Assembly (NCBI RefSeq): GCF_004327285.1
Contig: NZ_QJUI01000004.1
Span: 124,001 to 188,000, forward strand
Source: Phytopseudomonas daroniae
GTDB lineage: Bacteria; Pseudomonadota; Gammaproteobacteria; Pseudomonadales; Pseudomonadaceae
Reading direction: 5' to 3'
Length of the DNA: 64,000 nt
The position numbers and the translations under genes were made by a program. The notes under the pieces were generated by a model, which saw only the letters and a program-made list of their open reading frames with translations, ran no database searches and was not told the origin of the DNA. This document shows, one piece after another, positions 9,987 through 17,955 of the stretch (positions are counted from its first letter, which is position 1; every line of letters starts with the position of its first letter).

Positions 9987-10139
9987 GGGATCTCCTCAGC
10001 GCCGGGCTGCCAGGCGCACGCAGGTGAAACGGTCGGGCAGGAACCAGGCTCATGCCGAACAATAAAAGGCTCACACAGAGGGGAGGCAGGCGCAGACCGG
10101 ATTGATCGCGCATCGGCCGCGCCCACCGCGCAACTCAGG

Positions 10140-10348
10140 AAAGCGACAGGCCGGTCTCCGGGCTTGCGAGCGCCGCGCCTGATCCAGACGCGGCCACCAG
10201 CGCCGCCTTCCCGTATCAGCGATACAGTGGCAAAAAACGCGGTTTGACTCGTTTACCGTTGCGGGGGCAGCGTCGGCATTGCCTGCTTTATAGAGCAGTG
10301 GCGCACCGACTTCCCAGTTTCACCCCCGGTCGAAAGCGGGGACACCTG
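10140..10348 (-). promoter_or_regulatory. Cobalamin (AdoCbl) riboswitch upstream of cobO
   Basis: Read on the minus strand, the segment begins with a GGTG element and GGGGGTGAAACTGGGAAGTC, continues with AATGCCGACGCTGCCCCCGC and AACGGTAA, and ends with the B12 box AAGCCCGGAGACCGGCCTG near 10145-10163. These are the conserved parts of the cobalamin riboswitch aptamer in the correct order. About 150 bases of leader follow before cobO. I see no clear T-tailed terminator there, so control may act on translation or by Rho; that point is inference. Confidence 0.95.
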
Positions 10349-10361
10349 AAGCAAGCGACGA

Positions 10362-10390
10362 AGGGTAAGGATTGGCTGCGCCAGCGTCAA
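10362..10390 (-). promoter_or_regulatory. Putative sigma-70 promoter of the cob operon
   Basis: On the minus strand TTGACG (10385-10390) and TACCCT (10362-10367) are separated by exactly 17 bases, placing transcription start just upstream of the riboswitch aptamer. It lies in the 50-bp gap downstream of the NlpC/P60 gene. Confidence 0.55.
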
Positions 10391-10398
10391 TCGAAGAC

Positions 10399-10926
10399 TC
10401 AGGGATGGCTGGCCAGCTCGACCGGAAAGACGCGCTTGGCTTCGATGTAGGTGCGCTGCCAGTAGCTGTTGCCGAGGCTGTCGAGGCGCACGGTGCCGCC
10501 CGAGGACGGCGCATGCACGAAGCGACCTTCACCGACATAGATGCCGGCGTGGCTGACCTGCCGGCCGCCATTGGTGGCGAAGAACACCAGATCACCGCTG
10601 CGCAGGGCTTCACGCCCGATGGTCGGCGCTCGCATGCTGATCAGCTCACGCGTCGAGCGAGGCAACTGAATGCCGGCCGCATCGCGGTAGACATAACCGA
10701 TCAAGCCGCTGCAATCGAAGCCACTGGCCGGCGTATTGCCGCCGTAGCGGTAAGGCGTGCCGACAAGACCCAGGGCACGAAACAGCACATCGTCGGCACC
10801 GCCCTGATAACCGCCAGGAACGGGCGCTACAACGACTGGTTGCGGAGCGGGTACGGGCGCTCGACTGGAGCAGGCACTGAGCAGTGCGACGAGAAGCAGG
10901 AAGGCGATGCGGACGGTAGCAGTCAT
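10399..10926 (-). CDS. NlpC/P60 family lipoprotein, cell-wall endopeptidase
   Basis: A 175-residue protein with a lipoprotein signal peptide (lipobox LSAC, Cys19), a proline-rich linker and an NlpC/P60 domain. The catalytic Cys is in FDCSG (Cys72) and the two histidines are in SHAGIY (His126) and FVHAPS (His138), so the triad looks complete. Such enzymes cleave D-glutamyl-meso-diaminopimelate bonds in peptidoglycan. It is followed on the same strand by the cob promoter. The next upstream gene encodes a paralogue with the same architecture, suggesting tandem duplication. Exact substrate is unknown. Confidence 0.9.
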   Translation of the reverse strand: MTATVRIAFLLLVALLSACSSRAPVPAPQPVVVAPVPGGYQGGADDVLFRALGLVGTPYRYGGNTPASGFDCSGLIGYVYRDAAGIQLPRSTRELISMRAPTIGREALRSGDLVFFATNGGRQVSHAGIYVGEGRFVHAPSSGGTVRLDSLGNSYWQRTYIEAKRVFPVELASHP

Positions 10927-11063
10927 GGACGGACGATCCTGGAGCCTGGATGCGTCCTACTCTGCCGCGTTCACAACTGCAGTGCAAGCTTTAGCTTTAC
11001 GCTGCAGTTCGTTGAAAACCATCAAGATGTTGCCCGATCTCTACAAGACCGGACAGCACTACC

Positions 11064-11696
11064 TCAATGTTGGGAGGCCAGATGCTCGGTCGGCGCGAGA
11101 GCCAGGACACGCTTGGCTTCGATGAAGGTGCGCTTCCAGTAGCGATCATCCAGGCTATCGACCCGCACGCCACCACTGCGGCTGCTGGAAGAATGGATGA
11201 ACTGATCATCCCCCAGGTAGATGCCGGCATGGCTGACACGACCGCGGCCATTGGTGCTGAAGAACACCAGATCACCGGGCTCCAGCTCTTTGCGCTCGAC
11301 CAGCGGTGCATCGATCTTGATCATTTCGCGAGTCGAACGCGGCAGTTCCATGCCCAGTTCCTCACGGAACAGATAACCGATGAAGCCACTGCAATCGAAA
11401 CCGGTTTTCACCGAGCTACCACCGAAGCGGTAGCGGGTACCGACCAGGGAAAGCCCTTTCTCGAGGACACTATCCGCCAGAACCGGAAGCTCATAGGGCG
11501 CGTGATCGGCAAAGTCGGCGACTGCGTCGTCTTCGACAGCATCGTTCCTGTCCAGAACAGGCGCTGCGACCACCGGTCTGGCAGGCAGAGAAGCCTGGAC
11601 AGGGGCGTCGATCTGGGGTTGTGGAGCATGGTTAGCGCAGGCGGCGAGAACCATCGTAAGTGCGAGAGGCACGAGGGGTGCGAAGCGTTTGCGCAT
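11064..11696 (-). CDS. NlpC/P60 family lipoprotein, paralogue of neighbour
   Basis: The 210-residue protein starts at ATG 11696 (an upstream in-frame GTG at 11702 is less likely). It has a lipobox LAAC (Cys20), a longer acidic linker than the neighbouring paralogue, and an intact NlpC/P60 triad: Cys102 in FDCSG, His156 in SHAGIY, His168 in FIHSSS. A periplasmic, outer-membrane-anchored peptidoglycan endopeptidase is expected. Residues 80-200 align closely with the gene at 10399, including LPRSTRE and GDLVFF. The two genes are 137 bp apart and may be expressed separately. Confidence 0.9.
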   Translation of the reverse strand: MRKRFAPLVPLALTMVLAACANHAPQPQIDAPVQASLPARPVVAAPVLDRNDAVEDDAVADFADHAPYELPVLADSVLEKGLSLVGTRYRFGGSSVKTGFDCSGFIGYLFREELGMELPRSTREMIKIDAPLVERKELEPGDLVFFSTNGRGRVSHAGIYLGDDQFIHSSSSRSGGVRVDSLDDRYWKRTFIEAKRVLALAPTEHLASQH

Positions 11697-11741
11697 GGGC
11701 ACGACCGTGGCGTGAAAAATTAACAGCCGCGACTATGCCTA

Positions 11742-12530
11742 CTAACAGGGCCATTTGCAAATTCTATGATGCTTTATGTGACTCAGTAGTTCCGGGAAAA
11801 CATCTAAGGCCCTTTCTTCCATCCTGAAGTCAACCAGATCGCTGACCTCGCTCTGCGACAAATTGACCTCCACCGTCACTCCGCCAGACTGGCATGCGCG
11901 CAGCAGCGGCTCGACTATATAAGGAAAGCTGGCACTGGTGCCGACGCTGATCACCAGATCGAAGCCCTTCTCCAACTGCGCACAAAGACGCTCGACGGCC
12001 GCCTCCGGCAGCATCTCGCCAAACAGCGTCACGGGCGGGCGCAGCACTCCACCGCAATGCGCGCACAAAGGCGGTAGCGGTCGCTGCAGATGCTCGGCGA
12101 GCCGCTCATCCACGCCGCCACACCGCTGGCAGTGAAGTGGCGCCAACTCACCATGGATTTCGATCAGGCGATCCGCCGGACTGCCTGCCAAACGGTGATA
12201 GCCGTCGATATTCTGGGTGAGCACCCAGCATTCGGGCTTCAAGGCCTGCAAGTCGGCAATCGTCACATGCCCGGCGTTCGGCCGAGCCGCCAGGCAGGCG
12301 GCGCCGAGCTGGGCCAGGTATTTCCAGCACAGCGCCGGGTCGCGGCGCAGCATGTCGCCCGACAGCGCCACCTCGATCGGCAAGCCCTCTTCGGTATGGC
12401 CGTTGTACAACCCGCCTAGACCGCGGTAAGTAGGCAGCCCGGAGTCGGCCGACAAACCGGCGCCAGTGATGATCAGGATCCGCTGCGCAGCGGCGATGGC
12501 CGAGGCGATGCGCGACAGATGCGGGTGCAT
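11742..12530 (-). CDS. NAD-dependent protein deacylase, sirtuin family
   Basis: A Sir2-type enzyme that uses NAD to remove acyl groups from lysines. From ATG 12530 the protein has 262 residues: GAGLSADSG (23-31), TQNIDGYH (105-112), the catalytic His126 in IHGE, and a zinc site with Cys134/Cys137 and Cys156/Cys159. The open frame extends further upstream, but that part overlaps the preceding glycosylase gene; ATG 12530 overlaps that gene's stop by one base (TGATG), which fits an operon. The protein is complete. Confidence 0.92.
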   Translation of the reverse strand: MHPHLSRIASAIAAAQRILIITGAGLSADSGLPTYRGLGGLYNGHTEEGLPIEVALSGDMLRRDPALCWKYLAQLGAACLAARPNAGHVTIADLQALKPECWVLTQNIDGYHRLAGSPADRLIEIHGELAPLHCQRCGGVDERLAEHLQRPLPPLCAHCGGVLRPPVTLFGEMLPEAAVERLCAQLEKGFDLVISVGTSASFPYIVEPLLRACQSGGVTVEVNLSQSEVSDLVDFRMEERALDVFPELLSHIKHHRICKWPC

Positions 12531-13249
12531 CAGTGATTGACCGTGTGCGCCAACATCACCGACAGCTGACACAGCGGTCGACCGCTCTGCTCGTGCCACT
12601 GATTGAAAGCAGCCTGTACCGCCGCACGATCACGCTGGCTGTTCGGCGCCTTGTCGATGATTTTCTGTGCTTTGAGCGCAGCGACCATGTCGTCGCTGGG
12701 AATGAAGGTGTCCTTGCCGACCATGCGCAGAAAGCGTGGTGCCGAGAGGCCGCCAAGCTGGCTGCCCTGCTTCGCCAGCCAGTGCCAGAGTCCGACGATA
12801 TCGGTCACCGGCCAATCGGCGATCAGCGCGCCAAAGGCGAAACCGGGCTCAGGGCTGGTTGTCTTCACGGCAGCAGCCGGGCCGGTCAGTGCGCCACGCT
12901 CCACATCGAGAATGAACTGCGCGTTGCGCGGCACGCTCTTGAGCTTGCCCAGGTGACGGATCAGGCGTGTGTCCTGCATCAGCCGCTCGAGGCGCTCGCC
13001 GCCCATCAACACGACCTTTTCCGGGTCGAAGCCGAAGAACACTTCCTCGAAGGCCGGCCACTTGGCGTCCACCAGGCTGTGCTTGAGGCCGGCACGAAAG
13101 ATGCGCAGGCTCATGATCGACAGATAGCGATCATCGCTCAGGGCCCGCAGCTTCTTGTCAGAGGCCGGCTGCGGCAGGCGCGCTTCGAGCGCCTCGACCG
13201 AACCGAAGCGGTTTACGCAGTACTCGTGCAGCCATCGGTAATCGTGCAT
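12530..13249 (-). CDS. DNA-3-methyladenine glycosylase I-like protein
   Basis: A 239-residue protein of the Tag (adenine glycosylase) superfamily, which excises alkylated adenine. Family-like regions are KKLRALSDDRYLSIMSLRIF (32-51) and WPAFEEVFFGFDPEKV, followed by RLIRHLGKLKSVPRNAQFIL. It is somewhat longer than E. coli Tag (187 residues) and lacks an obvious cysteine/histidine zinc motif at the N-terminus, so it belongs to the divergent branch common in pseudomonads. It is translationally coupled to the sirtuin gene. Enzymatic activity is inferred only. Confidence 0.75.
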   Translation of the reverse strand: MHDYRWLHEYCVNRFGSVEALEARLPQPASDKKLRALSDDRYLSIMSLRIFRAGLKHSLVDAKWPAFEEVFFGFDPEKVVLMGGERLERLMQDTRLIRHLGKLKSVPRNAQFILDVERGALTGPAAAVKTTSPEPGFAFGALIADWPVTDIVGLWHWLAKQGSQLGGLSAPRFLRMVGKDTFIPSDDMVAALKAQKIIDKAPNSQRDRAAVQAAFNQWHEQSGRPLCQLSVMLAHTVNH

Positions 13250-13270
13250 CGTTGCGGCCAGCCCTCGAAA

Positions 13271-14095
13271 TTACAGGTTCATCACATTCAGAAAGCGCGG
13301 CGTGGCCTGGTCATCGATCTTCAGGTTGGTGAAGTCGAACAGGTTGCGGTCAGCCAGTTGTGACGGCACCACGTTCTGCAAGGCACGGAACATGATTTCG
13401 GTACGCCCCGGTGACTTGCGCTCCCACTCCTGGAGCATGTCCTTGACCACCTGGCGCTGCAGGTTTTCCTGGGAGCCACAGAGGTTGCACGGAATGATGG
13501 GGAATTCCTTGAGCTTGCTGTAGGCCTCGATATCGGCCTCGTTGCAATAGGCCAACGGGCGAATCACCACGTTGCGCCCGTCATCGGCGCGCAGCTTCGG
13601 CGGCATGGCCTTGAGGGTGCCGCCGTAGAACATATTGAGGAAGAAGGTCTCGAGGATATCGTCACGGTGGTGACCGAGGGCCATCTTGGTCGCACCGATT
13701 TCGTCGGCAAAGGTGTACAGGGTGCCGCGACGCAGGCGCGAACACAGCGAGCAGGTGGTCTTGCCTTCCGGGATCTTCTCCTTGACCACCGAATAGGTGT
13801 CCTTCTCGACGATGTGGTACGCCACGCCGATGGATTTCAGGTAGGCCGGCAGCACGTGCTCGGGAAAGCCCGGTTGCTTCTGATCCATGTTCACCGCGAC
13901 GATCTCGAAGTGAATGGGCGCGACCTTCTGCAGATACAGCAGGATATCGAGCATGGTGTAGCTGTCCTTGCCACCGGACAGGCAGACCATGACCTTGTCG
14001 CCCTCCTCGATCATATTGAAGTCGGCAATGGCTTCGCCGGCCTGCCGACGCAGGCGTTTCTGCAGCTTGTTCTGATTGACCGAGAGGGTGCCCAT
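13271..14095 (-). CDS. ttcA: tRNA 2-thiocytidine(32) biosynthesis protein
   Basis: TtcA thiolates C32 of certain tRNAs using ATP and an iron-sulfur cluster. From ATG 14095 ([10 protein letters not shown]) the protein has 274 residues with the PP-loop SGGKDS (40-45) and two CxxC pairs, CSLC (115-118) and CNLC (203-206), that provide cluster ligands. The frame is open for 13 more codons upstream, but the family N-terminus begins at 14095. All known catalytic elements are present. Confidence 0.95.
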   Translation of the reverse strand: MGTLSVNQNKLQKRLRRQAGEAIADFNMIEEGDKVMVCLSGGKDSYTMLDILLYLQKVAPIHFEIVAVNMDQKQPGFPEHVLPAYLKSIGVAYHIVEKDTYSVVKEKIPEGKTTCSLCSRLRRGTLYTFADEIGATKMALGHHRDDILETFFLNMFYGGTLKAMPPKLRADDGRNVVIRPLAYCNEADIEAYSKLKEFPIIPCNLCGSQENLQRQVVKDMLQEWERKSPGRTEIMFRALQNVVPSQLADRNLFDFTNLKIDDQATPRFLNVMNL

Positions 14096-14177
14096 GGCGC
14101 GCAAAAATCCGCTAGAAGTACTGAAGCCGCGCATTTTACCCAGAAAATAATGCGTACCCCAGCCACAAAACGGCTAA

Positions 14178-14373
14178 CAGGCTGTTGAAAAACTACCTGC
14201 GTTGCCATCGCGGCGTTAAAAACAGGCTTAGCAAGCCGCTTGCGGCTAACGCACTTCAGTGCGGCCCGAAGGGCGAGCGCAGCGAGTCATGCTCATTTAC
14301 AATGCGTAAACTCCGCTTTTTCGCCTGTTTCTGCCTTGCGCTGGCTGCCTCGTCAACGTTTTTCAACGGCCTG
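14178..14373. repeat. MITE-like element, family 2
   Basis: A 196-bp element with terminal inverted repeats (left CAGGCTGTTGAAAAAC, right GTTTTTCAACGGCCTG; 15 of 16 positions pair) flanked by a perfect 4-bp repeat CTAA at 14174-14177 and 14374-14377. It carries no transposase and no credible gene. It lies between the divergent ttcA and DnaJ-related genes, ending 68 bp before the latter. Confidence 0.85.
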
Positions 14374-14441
14374 CTAACCGTCGCCGAGTGGTCCATGCGC
14401 TTCGTCATGCAAGGCAGCCGACCTTCGATTAAGGTGAGCCG

Positions 14442-15020
14442 ATGAACGAAGAAACCACCCCCGCCGCGCAGCTGCTCGAATTACTGCATGCAGCTCCCGA
14501 AGGCCTCTCGGAATACCAGCTGCTGCTGCGACTGAGCCGCAGGCAAGGCACTGCAGAGCGCCTGCCCAGCGATACGCTGGAACTGTTTCGCACCCACTTC
14601 CTGCTGTTTCACACGCTCTACAGGCTGCGTGATCAGCTGCATGCCGAACAGATGGCACTGCTGCAGATCAGCCCACTGTGCATTCGCCTCTTGCCTTACC
14701 AGGCGGGTGAAAGCGCCTTGAGCGAGAACGATCCGCTGCGCGAGTATTACCTCGACCTCGATCACCTGCGCGATACGGGTGCGGAGGATGTACAGAAACT
14801 GCTTGAAGCCTTCTGGATACGCTTGCAGGGCGGCGAGGAAAAACAATCCGCCCTCGCCGTACTTGAGCTGGACACACATACCGGCGAGCTCGACCTGTCG
14901 ATCATCAGGCAGCGCTACCGACAACTGGTCAGCCGCCACCATCCCGATCGCGGCGGTAGCACGCAACAGCTGCAGAGCATCAACCACGCCATGGAAACGC
15001 TACAGCGTTATTACCGCTGA
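14442..15020 (+). CDS. DnaJ-related protein with C-terminal J domain
   Basis: A 192-residue protein with a DnaJ-related N-terminal domain (about 10-140) and a short C-terminal J domain (about 145-192) carrying the HPD tripeptide (167-169). J domains stimulate the ATPase of Hsp70, so it is a candidate DnaK co-chaperone in the cytoplasm. No Gly/Phe region, zinc fingers or membrane segment are present. The MITE immediately upstream may have altered its promoter. The specific client is unknown. Confidence 0.85.
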   Translation: MNEETTPAAQLLELLHAAPEGLSEYQLLLRLSRRQGTAERLPSDTLELFRTHFLLFHTLYRLRDQLHAEQMALLQISPLCIRLLPYQAGESALSENDPLREYYLDLDHLRDTGAEDVQKLLEAFWIRLQGGEEKQSALAVLELDTHTGELDLSIIRQRYRQLVSRHHPDRGGSTQQLQSINHAMETLQRYYR

Positions 15021-15106
15021 AGGCAGACACCGTTCAGCCCGCAATCACTGCGTGAAGAGTTGATCTGCGGCATAATCGGCAACAGTCACCTGCCTCCGAT
15101 GCCGCC

Positions 15107-15601
15107 ATGCCAGACCAGATCCACGCCCGCGTCGAAGCCTGCTATCAGCAGGCGGAAAGCTTCTTCAAACAATCCTTCAAACGCCCCGAGGTGAGTTTCA
15201 AGCTGCGCGGCCAGAAGGCCGGGGTGGCTCATCTCACGGAAAACAAACTGCGCTTCAACCCGCAGCTGTACCGCGAGAACCAGGAAGACTTCCTGCTGCA
15301 GACGGTCGCTCACGAAGTGGCTCATCTGATCGCCCACCAACTGTTCGGCCCGCGCATCCAGCCACATGGTGAGGAATGGCAACTGATCATGCGTGGGGTC
15401 TACGAGCTGCCGCCGCATCGTTGCCACAGCTATGACGTGAAACGACGCCAGGTCAGCCGTTTCATCTACCGCTGTCAGTGCCCGCAAGGCGAATTCCCCT
15501 TCTCCGCCCAACGCCACGCACTGGTCGCCAAGGGCCGCCGCTACTTCTGCCGGCGCTGCAAGATCACCTTGCAGTTCACCGGTGAACAGCGACTCGCGTA
15601 A
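15107..15601 (+). CDS. sprT: SprT family zinc metalloprotease
   Basis: A 164-residue SprT-like protein. The zinc-binding motif is HEVAH (His69, Glu70, His73), and a C-terminal zinc ribbon is formed by the CQC (about 134-136) and FCRRC (about 151-155) pairs. The eukaryotic relative Spartan degrades DNA-protein crosslinks; the bacterial function is not settled. ATG 15107 is preceded by a CATAAT-like -10 box 30-40 bp upstream. Length and motifs match the family fully. Confidence 0.92.
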   Translation: MPDQIHARVEACYQQAESFFKQSFKRPEVSFKLRGQKAGVAHLTENKLRFNPQLYRENQEDFLLQTVAHEVAHLIAHQLFGPRIQPHGEEWQLIMRGVYELPPHRCHSYDVKRRQVSRFIYRCQCPQGEFPFSAQRHALVAKGRRYFCRRCKITLQFTGEQRLA

Positions 15602-15819
15602 GCGGACTACGGCAATGCGCAGTCAGGATCTCTGAAAGGTCAGTGTGCGTGTGTAAAAACGCGCCCTCATCCCTTTGATTTTCGAGAACTTCGCAGCAGT
15701 AGCTGACCGCAGAAGAAACCTGGCCTGTCACAACGCCGGTATCATCGCTTATGTGCCCAAGCCGATGGCGAGCGAAGCGCCGAGAGTGTTCGAGCATTGC
15801 TACCCGTCAGCTCCAATAG

Positions 15820-16398
15820 TCAACCGACCTCTTCCCGACGCCCTCGTGAACGCCCGCCCAGAAGCATCCCCTTCAAGACATCGTCTTTATCTACAAAATG
15901 ATGCTTCAAAGCGATAAGTACATGCCCGCCGACGAGAACGCCACAGCCCCAGGCGGACAGTGTGTGAATCCATTTGGCCAGGCTGTACAAATCCTGGTTC
16001 GCCTCCACCAAGGGAGGCAACAAAAACAGCCCCAGCACCAGAACAGGCTTATCCGCAACTGAGCTCCAGTACCATCCAGAAACGGGTAATGCAACCAGCG
16101 CCACCGTGTAAAGAAGAACGTGCCCGACGTGAGCTGCTCGCTGTAGGGCTGGGCTCATGCTATCCGGAAATTTTGGCGGCGGATTTAACAGGCGCCAAAG
16201 GATGCGGATAACAATGAAGAACAACAAACTACTGGCCACAGCTTTGTGCAGAATGGTGATCCCATGATCGCTATTTACTTGATCCCGCAGGTAAACAGCG
16301 ACCATCCCAAGCAGCCAGCCCACGATCCATAAAATCGCCATTATCCAATGCAGCCACTTTGCGACGGCCGTATAAGAACTCGGTCGGTCTTTGCTCAT
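15820..16398 (-). CDS. Cytochrome b561
   Basis: A membrane cytochrome of about 192 residues with four predicted helices. Haem-ligand histidines fit KWLHWIMA in helix 1, the HKA in the second segment, and WIHTLSAWGCGVLVGGH near the C-terminus. Bacterial b561 proteins pass electrons between quinol and periplasmic acceptors; E. coli CybB acts as a superoxide:ubiquinone oxidoreductase. ATG 16398 is chosen because GGAA lies upstream at good spacing; in-frame ATG 16404 and 16434 also exist. It marks the border between the core genome and the A+T-richer catabolic island to its right. Confidence 0.9.
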   Translation of the reverse strand: MSKDRPSSYTAVAKWLHWIMAILWIVGWLLGMVAVYLRDQVNSDHGITILHKAVASSLLFFIVIRILWRLLNPPPKFPDSMSPALQRAAHVGHVLLYTVALVALPVSGWYWSSVADKPVLVLGLFLLPPLVEANQDLYSLAKWIHTLSAWGCGVLVGGHVLIALKHHFVDKDDVLKGMLLGGRSRGRREEVG

Positions 16399-16523
16399 AA
16401 TCATTTCCAAATTGACTGCCAGGACTGCAGCCACATACGGGTTAGATGAGTTGGAGGCGACTCTTTCACTCCTGAAAGCAAGCCACTCCCATCAGCAGCA
16501 ACTGGCCAGATGGAGTAGGCGCT

Positions 16524-16829
16524 TCAGTACAGATAGTCCACTTGGTGCCGTGCGATCCGTACTGTTCCCAGCTCTTCCCTGACACGTAGATGTGCCGGAT
16601 GCGATGCGTAACCTTCCAGCGCTTCCACTGAGTCGAATTCCGAATACAAAACAACATCACATGCATAGTCGACCTTACTGAAATCCACACCGATTTCGAG
16701 CAAGCGAAGGCCTGGAATCTCGCTGCGAATTTCCTCGAAAGCATTTTTCAATTTTTGAATATTTGTTGTGCGTTCTTGTTCTGTATCGCCACTCAGATTC
16801 CACATGACGATGTGTTTTACGGGTTGCAT
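16524..16829 (-). CDS. Dabb-domain (stress-responsive alpha/beta barrel) protein
   Basis: A 101-residue protein that begins with the typical Dabb start KHIVMWNL and has the ELxxIPG-like segment (SEIPGLRLLEIG) and DVVLYSEFDSVEALEGYASHPAH. Dabb proteins are small dimeric ferredoxin-like barrels; some, such as olivetolic acid cyclase, catalyse ring chemistry, while most are uncharacterised. ATG 16829 has GGAG upstream at 7-8 bases. It lies 56 bp behind the ring-cleavage dioxygenase on the same strand and is probably co-transcribed, so a role with the aromatic intermediate is inferred. Confidence 0.8.
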   Translation of the reverse strand: MQPVKHIVMWNLSGDTEQERTTNIQKLKNAFEEIRSEIPGLRLLEIGVDFSKVDYACDVVLYSEFDSVEALEGYASHPAHLRVREELGTVRIARHQVDYLY

Positions 16830-16885
16830 AGATGCTCCAGGGTGTAGGTGCACGCGGCACCGTCAATAACTGCCAGGTAATAGGG

Positions 16886-17752
16886 TCAGAATGCGGAGCG
16901 ATTAAGAACGAAATCGAACTCAAGCGTGTAGAAAGGCTTTTCCTGCTGGCTACCATCCGGAGCAATCCCGGGATCATGGCGCACCCAATCAGCAATCAAT
17001 GAAGAACGCACGCCAAAGACTGCATCTGAATCGAGGTACTCCCCACCCTCGCGGAATACATGGGTTACCAATCGCTCGTAACCAGTCGCAGAAATCATGA
17101 AATGGAGGTGCGCCGGGCGCCAGGGATGGCGGTTGAGCGCATGCAGCATTTTGCCCACCGGACCGTCATGTGGAATGGGATAGCACTCGGGAACGATCGT
17201 CTTGAAGTAATAACGCCCTTCGCTATCACCCTGAAGAATTGCGCGCCCGTGATAGGCCTCGAGCCCCTCTTTTTGAACGTCATAGAAACCGGCATCATCG
17301 GCCTGCCAGACTTCGATTTCCGCGTGCGGAATCGGCTCACCATCGATGTTGCGAATCCGCCCGTTAACGAACCAAGGCGTCCCGGCAAGGCCACCAGTAA
17401 TGTCCTCACCGAGGTCATAGCGAGGTGCATTCTGTACATGGAAAGGACCGAACACGGTGGCTTCGGTGCAGCCTTCAGGCTTCTTGTGATTCTGCGCGAT
17501 CACCAGCGTCGACAGGCCCAAGGTGTCAGATAGCAGAATAAACTCTTGTCTCGTGGGCGAGCAGATCTGGCCAACCGCAGTCAGGAACTCGATGCCTTTC
17601 TCCCACTCAGCCTCCGTCAGCTTCGTCTCGCGCGCGAAAGCGTGAAGGTGCTGCACCAGCGAAGTCAGAATCTCATGCAACCGCCGATCATCAGTGCCTG
17701 AGTTTCGGGTCAGGACTGCCTGTGTAATGGTCTGTTCATCTAGGTTTCTCAT
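16886..17752 (-). CDS. Intradiol ring-cleavage dioxygenase, hydroxyquinol 1,2-dioxygenase type
   Basis: The 288-residue protein has the N-terminal helical dimerisation domain (LTEAEWEKGIEFLTAVGQ) and the catalytic beta domain of catechol/hydroxyquinol 1,2-dioxygenases. The four non-haem Fe(III) ligands are visible as Tyr157 (AGFYDVQ), Tyr191 (ECYPIPHDG), His215 and His217 (RPAHLHF). The N-terminal half resembles known hydroxyquinol enzymes more than catechol enzymes, and a maleylacetate reductase gene at 33212 supports hydroxyquinol as substrate, giving maleylacetate. It is divergent from the LysR gene at 17956. Confidence 0.88.
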   Translation of the reverse strand: MRNLDEQTITQAVLTRNSGTDDRRLHEILTSLVQHLHAFARETKLTEAEWEKGIEFLTAVGQICSPTRQEFILLSDTLGLSTLVIAQNHKKPEGCTEATVFGPFHVQNAPRYDLGEDITGGLAGTPWFVNGRIRNIDGEPIPHAEIEVWQADDAGFYDVQKEGLEAYHGRAILQGDSEGRYYFKTIVPECYPIPHDGPVGKMLHALNRHPWRPAHLHFMISATGYERLVTHVFREGGEYLDSDAVFGVRSSLIADWVRHDPGIAPDGSQQEKPFYTLEFDFVLNRSAF

Positions 17753-17913
17753 GGAGGGGCCTTTGGATCGAGTTGTTATTGTGGCTGTGGCAAGCAGATA
17801 GCTGTCGGCTGAAATTACGGCTCAAACACCGATGCACCGGACTGTTCAGAGTTCTGTCGTGTACGCTAAAGTGCCGATGGACGGAATAAAATACTAAAAA
17901 TGAAAATCTTTAT

Positions 17914-17928
17914 TTCTCTCATGAAAAA
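17914..17928. promoter_or_regulatory. Candidate LysR binding motif, site A
   Basis: The sequence TTCTCTCATGAAAAA lies 27 bp before the LysR gene at 17956. It matches the site at 31566-31580 (TTCTTTCACGAAAAA) at 13 of 15 positions, and that site precedes the paralogous LysR gene. A shared operator is inferred. Confidence 0.4.
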
Positions 17929-17955
17929 GTCCACCGATAGCTAGCAGGAGTAGGA

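Noticed and set aside
9709..10113. Minus-strand frame starting in the riboswitch leader and running out of frame into cobO
   Set aside because: No ribosome binding site of quality and Arg/Ser-rich out-of-frame composition inside cobO; a leader peptide cannot be excluded but is not supported.
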